From an uncultured Thalassospira sp. (lineage in GTDB: Bacteria; Pseudomonadota; Alphaproteobacteria; Rhodospirillales_A; Thalassospiraceae), in NCBI GenBank assembly GCA_946885765.1, contig CAMPHD010000033.1, positions 1-15,471 of the forward strand: 15,471 nucleotides of DNA, written 5' to 3'. The notes under the pieces are model-generated. The model was given only the letters and a program-made list of their open reading frames with translations. It made no database searches and had not been told where the DNA came from. The translations under genes and the position numbers were made by a program. This document shows positions 6,020 through 14,262 of the stretch, piece by piece (position 1 is the first letter of the stretch; each line of letters starts with the position of its first letter).

Positions 6020-7549
6020 ATGCTGGATGCGTTTCTTGCCGGGGCCCATCAGGTATTTGCCTTTGATACCCTGACATACATGCTGATCGGGTCGGTTGCC
6101 GGGATTATTGCCGCGGCCATCCCCGGTTTTACCGTAACAATGGCGATTATCCTGACCTTGCCGCTGACCTTTGCCATGGAGCCCCTGCAGGGGGTGTCGG
6201 TGATGCTGTCGGTTTATGTCGGTGGTTATACCGGCGGCCTGATCAGTGCCGCCCTTCTAGGGATTCCCGGAACACCAAGCTCGGTCGCCACGACCTTTGA
6301 TGCCTTTCCGATGGCGCGCAAGGGGGAACCGGGCCGGGCCCTTTCACTTGGTGTATGGGCATCGTTCTTCGGGACGGTGATTTCGACCATCGTTCTGATC
6401 GTGGCCGCCCCGCCGCTCGCACTGATTGCGGTCAAGCTTGGCCCGTGGGAATATTTCGCGCTGATCGTCTTTGCACTGACGATTGTTGCCAGCCTTGTCG
6501 GGAATTCGTTAATCCGTGGTTTGATCGCGGGCGTCATTGGCCTTGGCATTGCGACCATCGGGCCGGACCCGATGATGGGCAAATCGCGCCTGACCTTTGA
6601 TACCGATCTTCTGATGCCGGGCTTGCCGTTCCTTGTCGTGCTGATTGGGATTTTCGCGATCAGCCAGCTTCTGAGCGAAGTCGAAATTCATGGCAAGAAA
6701 ACCAATCAGGCGCTGATCCCCGATGTCATCGACTTCAAGACATGGAAAGTCATGCGCGAAGTCCTGATGGCGCCGATCAATCTGTTCCGGTCTTCGATGA
6801 TCGGGGTTCTGATTGGTGCGCTGCCGGGTGCGGGTGGATCCATCGCCAATCTGCTGGCCTATGATCAGGCCAAACGCAGTTCCAAAAACCCGGAAAAATT
6901 CGGCGAAGGCTGTGCCGATGGTGTGGTCGCGTCCGAGGCAGGGAATTCTGCGACGGCGGGTGGTGGTCTGATCCCGATGATTGCGTTGGGCATCCCCGGT
7001 TCTGCGGTTGATGCCATTCTGATGGCGTCATTGATGGTGCACGGGATTTCGGTTGGCCCGCGCCTGATCATGGATCATGCCGATCTGGCCTATGGCATGT
7101 TCATTGCCATGATCGTTTCCAGCCTGATGATGCTGGTGGTGTGTGTCGCATCCATGCGCCTGTTCCTGCGGGTGACCGACATTCCCAAGCAGTTCATCGT
7201 GCCGACCGTCATCATTTGCTGCGTTATTGGGGCGTTTGCGCTTAATAACCGGGTGACGGACCTGTATCTTCTGGGGATTATCGGTCTGATTGGTTATGGC
7301 CTTAAAAGCCTTGATTATCCGCTGGCACCGCTGGTGCTGGGCGTGATCCTTGGGCCGATTGCCGAAACCAATTTGCGTCGTGCATTGATGAGCGATCCGG
7401 ACTGGACGACCTTCTTTACCCGACCGATTTCAGCCATTCTTCTGGCGGCGGCGTTGCTGTCGGTTATCTTTAGTGTCCGTTCCATCCTTAAAATGCGCAA
7501 AAAGAACCGTCCCGCCACCGACGAACAGGACGGCGATCAAGCGAGTTAG
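6020..7549 (+). CDS. tctA: Tripartite tricarboxylate transporter large membrane subunit TctA
   Basis: This is the large inner-membrane subunit that forms the transport path, driven by an ion gradient rather than ATP. It has 509 residues and roughly 11-12 hydrophobic segments, as is normal for TctA. The family signature GIPGTPSSVATTFD (residues 81-94, continuing into AFPMARKG) is present. Its counterpart in the second half, GGGLIPMIALGIPGS, is near residue 314-328, reflecting the internal duplication. The N terminus IAAAIPGFTVTMAI is also typical. The ATG at 6020 follows a purine-rich GGGAAA about 9 bases upstream. A charged tail (KMRKKNRPATDEQDGD) ends the protein in the cytoplasm. The next gene's ribosome site, AGGAG, overlaps the tctA stop codon, so the GGT-like hydrolase is tightly tied to this transporter. 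Confidence 0.96.
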   Translation: MLDAFLAGAHQVFAFDTLTYMLIGSVAGIIAAAIPGFTVTMAIILTLPLTFAMEPLQGVSVMLSVYVGGYTGGLISAALLGIPGTPSSVATTFDAFPMARKGEPGRALSLGVWASFFGTVISTIVLIVAAPPLALIAVKLGPWEYFALIVFALTIVASLVGNSLIRGLIAGVIGLGIATIGPDPMMGKSRLTFDTDLLMPGLPFLVVLIGIFAISQLLSEVEIHGKKTNQALIPDVIDFKTWKVMREVLMAPINLFRSSMIGVLIGALPGAGGSIANLLAYDQAKRSSKNPEKFGEGCADGVVASEAGNSATAGGGLIPMIALGIPGSAVDAILMASLMVHGISVGPRLIMDHADLAYGMFIAMIVSSLMMLVVCVASMRLFLRVTDIPKQFIVPTVIICCVIGAFALNNRVTDLYLLGIIGLIGYGLKSLDYPLAPLVLGVILGPIAETNLRRALMSDPDWTTFFTRPISAILLAAALLSVIFSVRSILKMRKKNRPATDEQDGDQAS

Positions 7550-7558
7550 GAGACTCCA

Positions 7559-9157
7559 ATGAAACTTCGTCATGACGCGCTTTATGCCTCACGCCGGTCA
7601 CCGGTGCTTGCGCGCAATGTTGTCTCGACATCCCAGCCATTGGCGGCACAGGCCGGTTTGCGCATGTTGCTGGCGGGCGGGAATGCCGCCGATGCGGCGC
7701 TGGCATCTGCCATCGCATTGACGGTGGTTGAACCGACGGGCAACGGGCTTGGTTCGGATGCCTATGCGATCATCTGGGATGGCAAGGAACTGCATGGCCT
7801 TAATGCGTCAGGTCGTGCGCCCGCAGCATGGTCGCCGGAACGCTTTGCCGGGGCGGATGCCATGCCGCAACGCGGCTGGGAATCGGTTACCGTACCGGGG
7901 GCGGTTTCGGCCTGGCGCGAGATTTCAGACAAATTCGGCAAATTGCCGTTTGAAAAGCTGTTTGAACCGGCAATCGAATATGCCAGCCGTGGTTTTTCCG
8001 TTTCCCCGATCATTGCAACGCTTTGGGAAAAGGGCGGTGATCTTTTGGGCAGGCAGCCGGGCTTTGCCGAGGCATTCCTGCCCGGTGGCAAGGCACCAAA
8101 AGCAGGTGAATTGTTCATCAACCGCGCGATTGCGGAAAGCCTGACAGATATCGCAGAGACCGGTGGCGAGAGTTTCTATCGTGGTCGGCTGGCGGCCAAA
8201 ATTGCGGCCTTTGCCAAGGAAAATGGCGCGGTCCTGAGCGAAGAAGACCTTGGCAATCATAAAACCGACTGGGTCGGAACGATTTCGCAAAGCTTTGGCA
8301 AGGTCAAGCTGCATGAAATCCCGCCAAACGGGCAGGGGATTTCAGCCCTGATTGCGCTGGGTATTTTGCGTCATACCAATATTGCCGATTATGCACCGGA
8401 CTCGGTCGAGGCCCTGCATCTTGAGATCGAGGCGATGAAGCTTGCCTTTGCAGACATGCGTGAATATGTCGCCGATCTGGATCATATGCGTGATGTGACG
8501 GTCGAACATCTGCTGTCTGATGATTACCTGAAATCGCGTGCGGCATTGATTGATGCCAACAAGGCGCAGGATTTCAAGGCTGGCGCGCCCAAACATGGTG
8601 GCACGGTTTACGTCACGGCGGCCGATGAAAGCGGCATGATGGTGTCGTTCATCCAGTCGAACTATATGGGTTTCGGGTCCGGTGTGGTTGTGCCGGGCAC
8701 ATCGATCAGCATGCAGAACCGTGGTTTCGGTTTCACCCTGAAAGACGGTCATCCCAATCAGGTGGCAGGCGGAAAACGCCCGTTCCAGACAATCATTCCG
8801 GGTTTCCTGATGGGGGACGACGGCAATCCGGTCATGAGCTTTGGCGTCATGGGTGGACCCATGCAGTCACAGGGGCATTTGCAGATGACGCTTCGGACCC
8901 AGCTTTGGGGGCAGGACCCGCAAACGGCGGTGGATGCGCCGCGCTGGCAGGTGCTTTCCGGGCTTGAGGTTGCCGTTGAATCCTCGGCCGGGGCGGATGT
9001 GATTGATGCCCTGAAAGCCAAGGGGCATGCGATCAAGGTTGAAGCACCCGACAGCACCAATTTCGGTTTTGGTGGCGCACAGCTTATTGCGAAAACCGAT
9101 GCCGGTTATGTCGCGGGTTCTGATCCGCGCAAGGATGGATGTGCGGTCGGGTATTAA
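7559..9157 (+). CDS. Gamma-glutamyltransferase-family Ntn-hydrolase (cytoplasmic, specificity uncertain)
   Basis: This belongs to the GGT family of autoprocessing N-terminal-nucleophile hydrolases (532 residues, family length 520-580). These precursors cleave themselves before a Thr, here Thr349 in KHGGTVYV, giving a large and a small subunit. Recognisable blocks are AGGNAADAALA (39-49), EPTGNGLGSDAY (58-69), the TVPGAV turn (111-116), GFGSGVVVPGTSISMQN (371-387), GGKRPFQTIIP (404-414) and the C-terminal SDPRKDGCAVGY. No signal peptide is present, whereas classical bacterial GGTs are periplasmic. Compared from memory with E. coli GGT, the residues that hold the glutamyl group (Arg114, Asp433, Ser462-Ser463) are replaced by Ser84, a Gly-rich stretch and Gln410-Thr411, so a non-glutamyl amide is likely; oxamate amidohydrolase (HpxW) is one family precedent. 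AGGAG (7548-7552) precedes the start. It is the last gene of the tctCBA operon and probably acts on the imported compound. Confidence 0.88.
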   Translation: MKLRHDALYASRRSPVLARNVVSTSQPLAAQAGLRMLLAGGNAADAALASAIALTVVEPTGNGLGSDAYAIIWDGKELHGLNASGRAPAAWSPERFAGADAMPQRGWESVTVPGAVSAWREISDKFGKLPFEKLFEPAIEYASRGFSVSPIIATLWEKGGDLLGRQPGFAEAFLPGGKAPKAGELFINRAIAESLTDIAETGGESFYRGRLAAKIAAFAKENGAVLSEEDLGNHKTDWVGTISQSFGKVKLHEIPPNGQGISALIALGILRHTNIADYAPDSVEALHLEIEAMKLAFADMREYVADLDHMRDVTVEHLLSDDYLKSRAALIDANKAQDFKAGAPKHGGTVYVTAADESGMMVSFIQSNYMGFGSGVVVPGTSISMQNRGFGFTLKDGHPNQVAGGKRPFQTIIPGFLMGDDGNPVMSFGVMGGPMQSQGHLQMTLRTQLWGQDPQTAVDAPRWQVLSGLEVAVESSAGADVIDALKAKGHAIKVEAPDSTNFGFGGAQLIAKTDAGYVAGSDPRKDGCAVGY

Positions 9158-9205
9158 TCCCGCGTATCGCCAATTCAGATGAGCTCCCCTTAATTCATCT
9201 GACGG

Positions 9206-9236
9206 AAAGGCCGGTCATTAATTTGACCGGCCTTTT
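9206..9236 (+). terminator. Intrinsic terminator of the tctCBA-hydrolase operon
   Basis: AAAGGCCGGTCA (9206-9217) pairs perfectly with TGACCGGCCTTT (9224-9235) across the loop TTAATT, followed by TTCTTA. It is a 12-bp GC-rich stem with a U-rich tail, 48 bases after the hydrolase stop. The A-rich left arm gives it weak bidirectional character. Confidence 0.9.
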
Positions 9237-9497
9237 CTTATGAAAATTCGATATTTTGAACCGCTAATATTTTTCGGTTCGTCAAGATGGAAATCACCGC
9301 ATTTCAGGGGGATACCCCATGCAAAAATGCCGCTTTGAGTCTGGTCAGGACAGGCGTAAAGACGCAGAATACGGAATTTGAAATGCTGGCAGCACCGGAT
9401 TCTTATCAATATGCTGTCACATTGCTGCCCCGTTCTTTAAGCAAAAACATCTTTAGCGGGAAATTCGCTGATCAGTCGGGAAACTCAGACGGGAAAT
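9237..9497 (+). promoter_or_regulatory. opgG upstream region with inverted repeat and CGGGAAA repeats
   Basis: No convincing gene lies in this 261-base gap. It holds an AT-rich stretch enclosed by an inverted repeat, GAACCG (9258-9263) and CGGTTC (9275-9280), around CTAATATTTTT. Just before opgG are three direct copies of CGGGAAA, at 9457-9463, 9477-9483 and 9490-9496. The last contains the only purine-rich ribosome site, unusually close (about 4 bases) to the opgG start codon. The palindrome CTGATCAG is at 9468-9475. The opgG promoter must be here, but I cannot fix its -35/-10 elements with confidence. Confidence 0.35.
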
Positions 9498-11330
9498 ATG
9501 TACAGATTTCAAAAGCGTGTCACCAGTAGCTCGGTTCATGCTCTGCTTGCGGTTGTGCTTGCAGGGTTTTTAACGTTTGGGGCGGGTGGCTTGGTACACG
9601 CCCAGGACAGCAGCGCCACAACCGAAACGTCGTCAGGCACGCAGCCTGCTGTACCGGCACAGACCGGGACCGAGACGACCAGTCCGGCAGCAGAGAGCCC
9701 GGTAGTAGAAAGCACTGAGCCGGCGGTAGCCCCGTCGTCGAATGCACCGGAACAGACCGCGCCAGTTGAACCGGTCGCGGCCGGTAATGGCGAAACTACT
9801 GGCGATAATCCTGTACAACCCGTTCAAGATGGTGCGGCTGCACCAGAAACGGCTGAAAAGCCGGCTGTTTCCGTGCCGGTGGTCTTTGATCCGGCACAGG
9901 TGACGGAGCGCGCACGCAACCTTGCAAAGCAGCCGTTTGAAAATCCGCATCGTGATTTACCGGAAGCATTGGCAAATCTGAGCCCGGAAAATTATGCGAA
10001 AATCCGCTTTAAATCCGAGCGCGCATTTTTCAGTCAGGCGAATTCGGGCTTTGCGCTCGACCTTTATCATCCGGGCAACATGTATGACGTGCCGGTTGCG
10101 ATAAACCTTGTTCGTGAAGGTCAGGTGCAGGCTGTTCCCTATTCTGCGGGACTGTTTGATTTCGGTGAAACCGGCCTGTCGGGCAATGATTTTTCAACAC
10201 AGGGATATGCCGGTTTCCGCCTGCGTTATCCGTTGGGGAATGTTGCAGACAGCGATGAATTGGCGACATTCCTTGGCGCTTCCTATTTCCGCATTCAGGG
10301 ACGTGAACAGGCTGCCGGGCAGATGGCACGCGGCCTGACCGTTGATCTTGCAGGGCCGTCGGGTGAAGAAATTCCGGTATTTCGTGAATTCTGGATCGTT
10401 GCCCCAAAAGAGGGTGAACGCAAGATCACGGTCTTTGCACTGCTAGATAGCGTGCGGCTGACCGGTGCCTACCGGTTTGATATTCGCCCCGGTAACAACA
10501 GCAAGGTCGATGTCAGCAGCACGCTGTTTTTCCGCGACCGTGTTGAAAAGATCGGTTTGGCACCCTTGAACAGCATGTTCCTTTATGGGGAACAGAAGCG
10601 TCGCAATTTTGATGACTATCGCGGTGAAGTCCATTCCAGTGACGGGCTTCTCCTCAATAATGGCAAAGGCGAATGGCTTTGGCGGCCGCTTGATAATCCG
10701 GCCAATTTGCAGATCAGTTCGTTCCTTGATGAAAATCCGCGTGGTTTCGGGCTTCTGCAACGTGACCGGGACTTCGATCATTATCAGGATCTTGATACCC
10801 GTTTTGACCAGCAGCCCGGCTATTGGGTGACGCCAAAAGGCGATTGGGGCAAAGGCCATGTCGAACTGGTCGAAATTCCAAGCCCGAGCGAAAGCAACGA
10901 CAATGTCGTTGCGTTCTGGATGCCTGAGAACAAACCCGAAGCCGGAAGCGAGTTGACCGTTGAATATCAGATTGCGGCAATGCAGGATGGCAGCGATCTG
11001 CACAAGCTTTCGCAGGCGACAGATACGCGTATCATGCATATCCCATCCGGTGGTGATGATGCGCAGGCGGCAACCCGTTTCATCCTGAACTTTGCGGGCG
11101 AAGAGCTTGAATATTATCTGGCTGATCTTGATAACCTTCAGGCCAATATCAGTGCTTCGAATGCTGAAATCCGTAATGTCCGCCTTATCAAGGACCCGGA
11201 AAACGGTGGTATTCGCGTGATGTTTGACGTGATTGGAACCGGCGAAGCACAAAGTTCAAATCTGCGGGCCTTCCTGCAATATGGTGACAGGGTGCTGAGC
11301 GAGACATGGACCATGCCGTGGGTATTTTGA
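9498..11330 (+). CDS. opgG: Glucan biosynthesis protein G (OpgG/MdoG)
   Basis: This periplasmic protein is required for osmoregulated periplasmic glucan (OPG) backbone synthesis; the OpgG/OpgD family is now known to include beta-1,2-glucanases. A signal peptide covers residues 1-35 (cleavage after VHA). The MdoG family domain starts near residue 129 (FDPAQVTERARNLAKQPF) and shares long identities with E. coli OpgG: LYHPGNMYDVPVAIN, LGASYFRIQGREQ, SGEEIPVFREFWI, APLNSMFLYG, NGKGEWLWRPL, ENPRGFGLLQRDRDF, YWVTPKGDWGKG and VELVEIP. The protein has 610 residues against about 511 in E. coli. The excess is a Pro/Ala/Thr/Glu/Ser-rich segment at about 36-125 that looks like a disordered linker. opgH follows after 91 bases, the usual pair. 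The start is supported by the immediate signal peptide, although the ribosome site (GGGAA) is close. Expression is probably increased at low osmolarity, as in other OPG systems; no such site can be seen. Confidence 0.95.
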   Translation: MYRFQKRVTSSSVHALLAVVLAGFLTFGAGGLVHAQDSSATTETSSGTQPAVPAQTGTETTSPAAESPVVESTEPAVAPSSNAPEQTAPVEPVAAGNGETTGDNPVQPVQDGAAAPETAEKPAVSVPVVFDPAQVTERARNLAKQPFENPHRDLPEALANLSPENYAKIRFKSERAFFSQANSGFALDLYHPGNMYDVPVAINLVREGQVQAVPYSAGLFDFGETGLSGNDFSTQGYAGFRLRYPLGNVADSDELATFLGASYFRIQGREQAAGQMARGLTVDLAGPSGEEIPVFREFWIVAPKEGERKITVFALLDSVRLTGAYRFDIRPGNNSKVDVSSTLFFRDRVEKIGLAPLNSMFLYGEQKRRNFDDYRGEVHSSDGLLLNNGKGEWLWRPLDNPANLQISSFLDENPRGFGLLQRDRDFDHYQDLDTRFDQQPGYWVTPKGDWGKGHVELVEIPSPSESNDNVVAFWMPENKPEAGSELTVEYQIAAMQDGSDLHKLSQATDTRIMHIPSGGDDAQAATRFILNFAGEELEYYLADLDNLQANISASNAEIRNVRLIKDPENGGIRVMFDVIGTGEAQSSNLRAFLQYGDRVLSETWTMPWVF

Positions 11331-11421
11331 TGCCCGCTGCAATTCCGGTTGGGCACATTTGGCCGCGTATTGCGTTTCGTTCAGAACATCGCAAGTTGCA
11401 TTCAGGGAAAACTAGAACCTT

Positions 11422-13536
11422 ATGAACCGGATTTCCGATCCCATGTCCGACAGCCCAGCCAAAAATGGCGTTGATGATGATAACCTTGACCCGGCAGTAA
11501 AGCTGCGCGGTCCCGGTGTCGGATCGCGGCGCATTTTCCTGTTTGGCGCGTCGATTTTTGCAACCGCCTATGCCGCGTGGCTGATGGCGGACGTATTGGG
11601 TGCGGATCAGCTGACCGTCATGGAAATGGTGGTCATTGCGTTCTTCACGATCAATTTTGCATGGATTTCGCTGTCCTTCTTTACGGGGATTGTCGGGATA
11701 TTCCTGCGTGGGTTCGGGTTGGATGCCATCACGTTGAAACGGTTGAAGCCGATCGCACGCAAAGGGTCGCTCAGATCCAAGAATGTGGTGGTGATCCCGG
11801 TTTATAACGAAGATCCCGACCGGGTGTTTGCCGGGCTGCGGGCAAGTTATGAAAGCCTTGCCGCGACGGGCGAAATTGATGCGTTTGATTTCTTTGTTCT
11901 GTCCGATACCCGTGACCCGGATATCTGGATCGCCGAGGAAGTGGCATGGGCCAAGGCCTGTGCCGATCTGAAGGCGCGCGGCAAGATATTCTTCCGCCGT
12001 CGTGCGGAAAATACCGAACGCAAATCCGGCAACCTTAAGGAATTCTGCGAGACCTATGCGACGCATTACGATCATATGATCGTGTTTGACGCCGATAGTG
12101 TGATGTCGGGCGAGGCCATGGTGAATATGGCCTATCTGATGGAAAACAATCCCGATGCCGGGATCATCCAGAGCCCGCCGCAGCCAACCGGTCGTCAGAC
12201 CCTGTTTGCCCGTATCCTGCAATTCATTTCGCGCGTTCATGGTCCGACCATGTCGGCGGGTCTGTCATTCTGGTGCATGGGCAGTTCGAATTATTGGGGT
12301 CATAACGCGATCATTCGTGTGCAGGCGTTCATTGATTGCTGCGGGTTGCCTGTTCTGTCGGGCAAGCCGCCGATGGGCGGGCATATCCTGAGCCATGATT
12401 TTGTCGAGGCCGCCTTTATGCGCAAGGCAGGCTGGCGTTGCTGGCTGATCCCGCAGCTTGAAGGCAGCTGGGAAGAATTGCCGCCGAACCTGATTGATTA
12501 TGCAATCCGTGATCGCCGTTGGTGCCAGGGCAATATGCAGCATGCGCGGCTTTTGTTTGCGCCGGGGTTCAGGCCGCTAACCCGTCTTCATTTCTTTATG
12601 GGGGTCATGAGCTTTGGCTCATCGCCGCTGTGGCTTTTGCTGTTGCTTTCTTCAACGATTGCGACGCTGCAAAACACGCAACTGACTTATAGCTTCTTCC
12701 CCGGCCAGTTCACGATGTTCCCGCAATGGCCGGTTGACCGGTCATTCGAGATGCTGGTGTTGCTGGTCTTTACCATCGGTATGCTGGTGGTGCCCAAAAT
12801 CATCTCGATCCTGATGGTTTGCCTTGGCCGTGACCGTAAAAAGTATGGCGGGGTGATGGTGCTGGCGAGTGGTATCCTTGAAACGCTTTATTCCGCCCTT
12901 CAGGCACCGATCATGATGATGTTGCATGCGCAGTTCGTGTTTTCGGTTCTGACCGGCAATCAGGTTGGTTGGGACGCACAGGAACGCGATGATACGGGGG
13001 TGCCGTTTGCAGCCGCACTTAAAACCCATCGCACGATTATCGTGATCGGCCTTATCTGGGGGGCGGTGGCGCTATTTGTGGATGCGGCGTTCTTCTGGTG
13101 GCTGTCGCCAATTCTGGCGGGGCTTGTTCTGGCACCGTGGCTGACGCATTGGTCAAGCAGCCTTGCCATCGGGCGTGCGGCACGCCGGATGAAGCTTTTT
13201 GTCACACCGGAAGAAACCGAATCACCCGAAGAACTTGCGACTTTGGCACGCCTGACGGCGGAAGCGCCGGACGAGGACGTCAAGGACGGGTTGCTGCGCC
13301 TGATCGAGGACCCGTTTGCCAACGCGTTGCATTCGGCCCTTTTGCCCGTGCGCAAACCCGACCGTCGTACCCAGATCGAGATCGGGATCATCTATGAAAA
13401 GCTGGCCCGGTTGGGGGTCGAAAGCCTGACAAAGGACGAGAAACTCAAGATTCTGTCATGGCCGGTCAAGCCGCTTGATCAGATCATGGCGGGGAAAAAG
13501 GGCGAAAATGCAAAGCTGCCTGCTAATTCGTCATAG
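11422..13536 (+). CDS. opgH: Glucans biosynthesis glucosyltransferase H (OpgH/MdoH)
   Basis: This inner-membrane family-2 glycosyltransferase polymerises UDP-glucose into the OPG glucan backbone and passes the chain to the periplasm. It has 704 residues. Two membrane helices (about 37-58 and 66-95) precede the cytoplasmic GT-A domain. That domain shows VVVIPVYNEDPDRVFAGLR (122-140), the UDP/metal-binding DADSVM (223-228), YWGHNAIIRV (291-300), the catalytic-base region SHDFVEAAFMRKAGW (324-338) and the acceptor motif RDRRWCQGN (363-371, a QxxRW equivalent). Several more helices follow from about 390, then a cytoplasmic tail from about 590. E. coli OpgH has 847 residues; the difference is mostly the N-terminal cytoplasmic region, reduced here to about 36 residues. 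The ATG at 11422 was chosen, but Met8 (11443) is also possible because neither has a strong ribosome site. It follows opgG and probably shares its transcript. Confidence 0.95.
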   Translation: MNRISDPMSDSPAKNGVDDDNLDPAVKLRGPGVGSRRIFLFGASIFATAYAAWLMADVLGADQLTVMEMVVIAFFTINFAWISLSFFTGIVGIFLRGFGLDAITLKRLKPIARKGSLRSKNVVVIPVYNEDPDRVFAGLRASYESLAATGEIDAFDFFVLSDTRDPDIWIAEEVAWAKACADLKARGKIFFRRRAENTERKSGNLKEFCETYATHYDHMIVFDADSVMSGEAMVNMAYLMENNPDAGIIQSPPQPTGRQTLFARILQFISRVHGPTMSAGLSFWCMGSSNYWGHNAIIRVQAFIDCCGLPVLSGKPPMGGHILSHDFVEAAFMRKAGWRCWLIPQLEGSWEELPPNLIDYAIRDRRWCQGNMQHARLLFAPGFRPLTRLHFFMGVMSFGSSPLWLLLLLSSTIATLQNTQLTYSFFPGQFTMFPQWPVDRSFEMLVLLVFTIGMLVVPKIISILMVCLGRDRKKYGGVMVLASGILETLYSALQAPIMMMLHAQFVFSVLTGNQVGWDAQERDDTGVPFAAALKTHRTIIVIGLIWGAVALFVDAAFFWWLSPILAGLVLAPWLTHWSSSLAIGRAARRMKLFVTPEETESPEELATLARLTAEAPDEDVKDGLLRLIEDPFANALHSALLPVRKPDRRTQIEIGIIYEKLARLGVESLTKDEKLKILSWPVKPLDQIMAGKKGENAKLPANSS

Positions 13537-13675
13537 TGCATTGATTTTCTTGCATGGGTCGCGCCACAAAAACGCCCTGATTTGATCAAAATATGCTGCG
13601 GTTTTTCGGTGATCATAATCCTTACCAAAGAGTTAATCGCCGATTGTCGCCATTTAGCCCGAAGGGGCCGCAAAT

Positions 13676-14158
13676 ATGACTGACCTGACCATCGCATCCA
13701 AAGGTTATGCCTACGCTGCTTTTGAATCTGCTGCTGTGACTCGCCTGATTGACGAGACCGCGCGGGCGTGGTTGCGCTCGTTCAGTGTGGATAATCCGCA
13801 GGCCCATCAGCGTCTGGTGAACGAGTTGCGTACCGCGTTGCAGCAGGATTCCGTTTCCACGACTGAAAAAGAAAGCATGCAGGACATCCTTGATCAGGCA
13901 GCCCACGATGCCATCGCGAGCTGGTTTGCCGATCTGAGTGGTCAGAACAACTGTTTCGGTTCTTCGGGCTTTGCCATGATGCGCTGCGCGTTTCTGTCGG
14001 CAAACTGCGACAAGGCCTGGTCGGAACGTTTTCTGGATCGTGAACACAGCAACAATGACCTGGCCCTTGCCCTGTCGGTACAGATGATGTGCCCGACCCC
14101 GGCGGTCAAAAGCTGTGTGATGCCGCGCCAGTCGCTGGATCGTCGCGCAGCATCCTGA
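13676..14158 (+). CDS. Hypothetical protein, cysteine-containing, 160 residues
   Basis: I do not recognise this protein. It is a plausible gene because the ATG is preceded by GAAGGGG (13661-13667) at 8 bases, and the frame ends about 60 bases before a good intrinsic terminator (14219-14250). There is no signal peptide or membrane helix, so it is probably cytoplasmic. The N-terminal half (about 15-85) is predicted helical and charged (RLIDETARAWLRSF, QRLVNELRTALQQ). The C-terminal half holds five cysteines: Cys93, Cys104, Cys111, Cys139 and Cys147 (NNCFG, MRCAFLSANCD, MMCPTPAVKSC). The spacing CX10CX6C then CX7C does not match a zinc motif I know, but metal binding or disulfides are possible. 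It lies 139 bases after opgH and may have its own promoter. No function is assigned. Confidence 0.7.
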   Translation: MTDLTIASKGYAYAAFESAAVTRLIDETARAWLRSFSVDNPQAHQRLVNELRTALQQDSVSTTEKESMQDILDQAAHDAIASWFADLSGQNNCFGSSGFAMMRCAFLSANCDKAWSERFLDREHSNNDLALALSVQMMCPTPAVKSCVMPRQSLDRRAAS

Positions 14159-14218
14159 ATAATTTAAAGATTTGCGCTGACCTGTCTTACCCTCAACGTC
14201 ACTTGCGCATTCCCAACG

Positions 14219-14250
14219 AAGCACTGCCCTAAAGGCGGTGCTTTGTTGTT
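14219..14250 (+). terminator. Intrinsic terminator after the hypothetical gene
   Basis: AAGCACTGCC (14219-14228) pairs with GGCGGTGCTT (about 14234-14243) with one internal T/G position, across a CTAAA loop, and is followed by TTGTTGTTTG. It reads in the direction of the 13676-14158 gene and about 60 bases beyond its stop. Confidence 0.8.
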
Positions 14251-14262
14251 TGTGCATATGGC

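Noticed and set aside
9287..9529. 80-residue plus-strand open frame before opgG
   Set aside because: No ribosome site, no recognisable sequence, and it runs into the start of opgG in another frame; this stretch is better read as the opgG leader.
10443..11252. 269-residue open frame on the minus strand inside opgG
   Set aside because: It is antisense to the conserved OpgG domain and shows no recognisable domain or ribosome site.
11188..12240. 350-residue open frame on the minus strand opposite opgG/opgH
   Set aside because: It lies antisense to two strongly recognisable genes, has a His/Arg/Gly-rich composition typical of a shadow frame, and has no family motif.
13581..13590. TTTGATCAAA palindrome upstream of the hypothetical gene, considered as an FNR/Anr box
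   Set aside because: FNR-type boxes need TTGAT and ATCAA separated by four bases; here the arms are fused, so it does not fit and may be chance.
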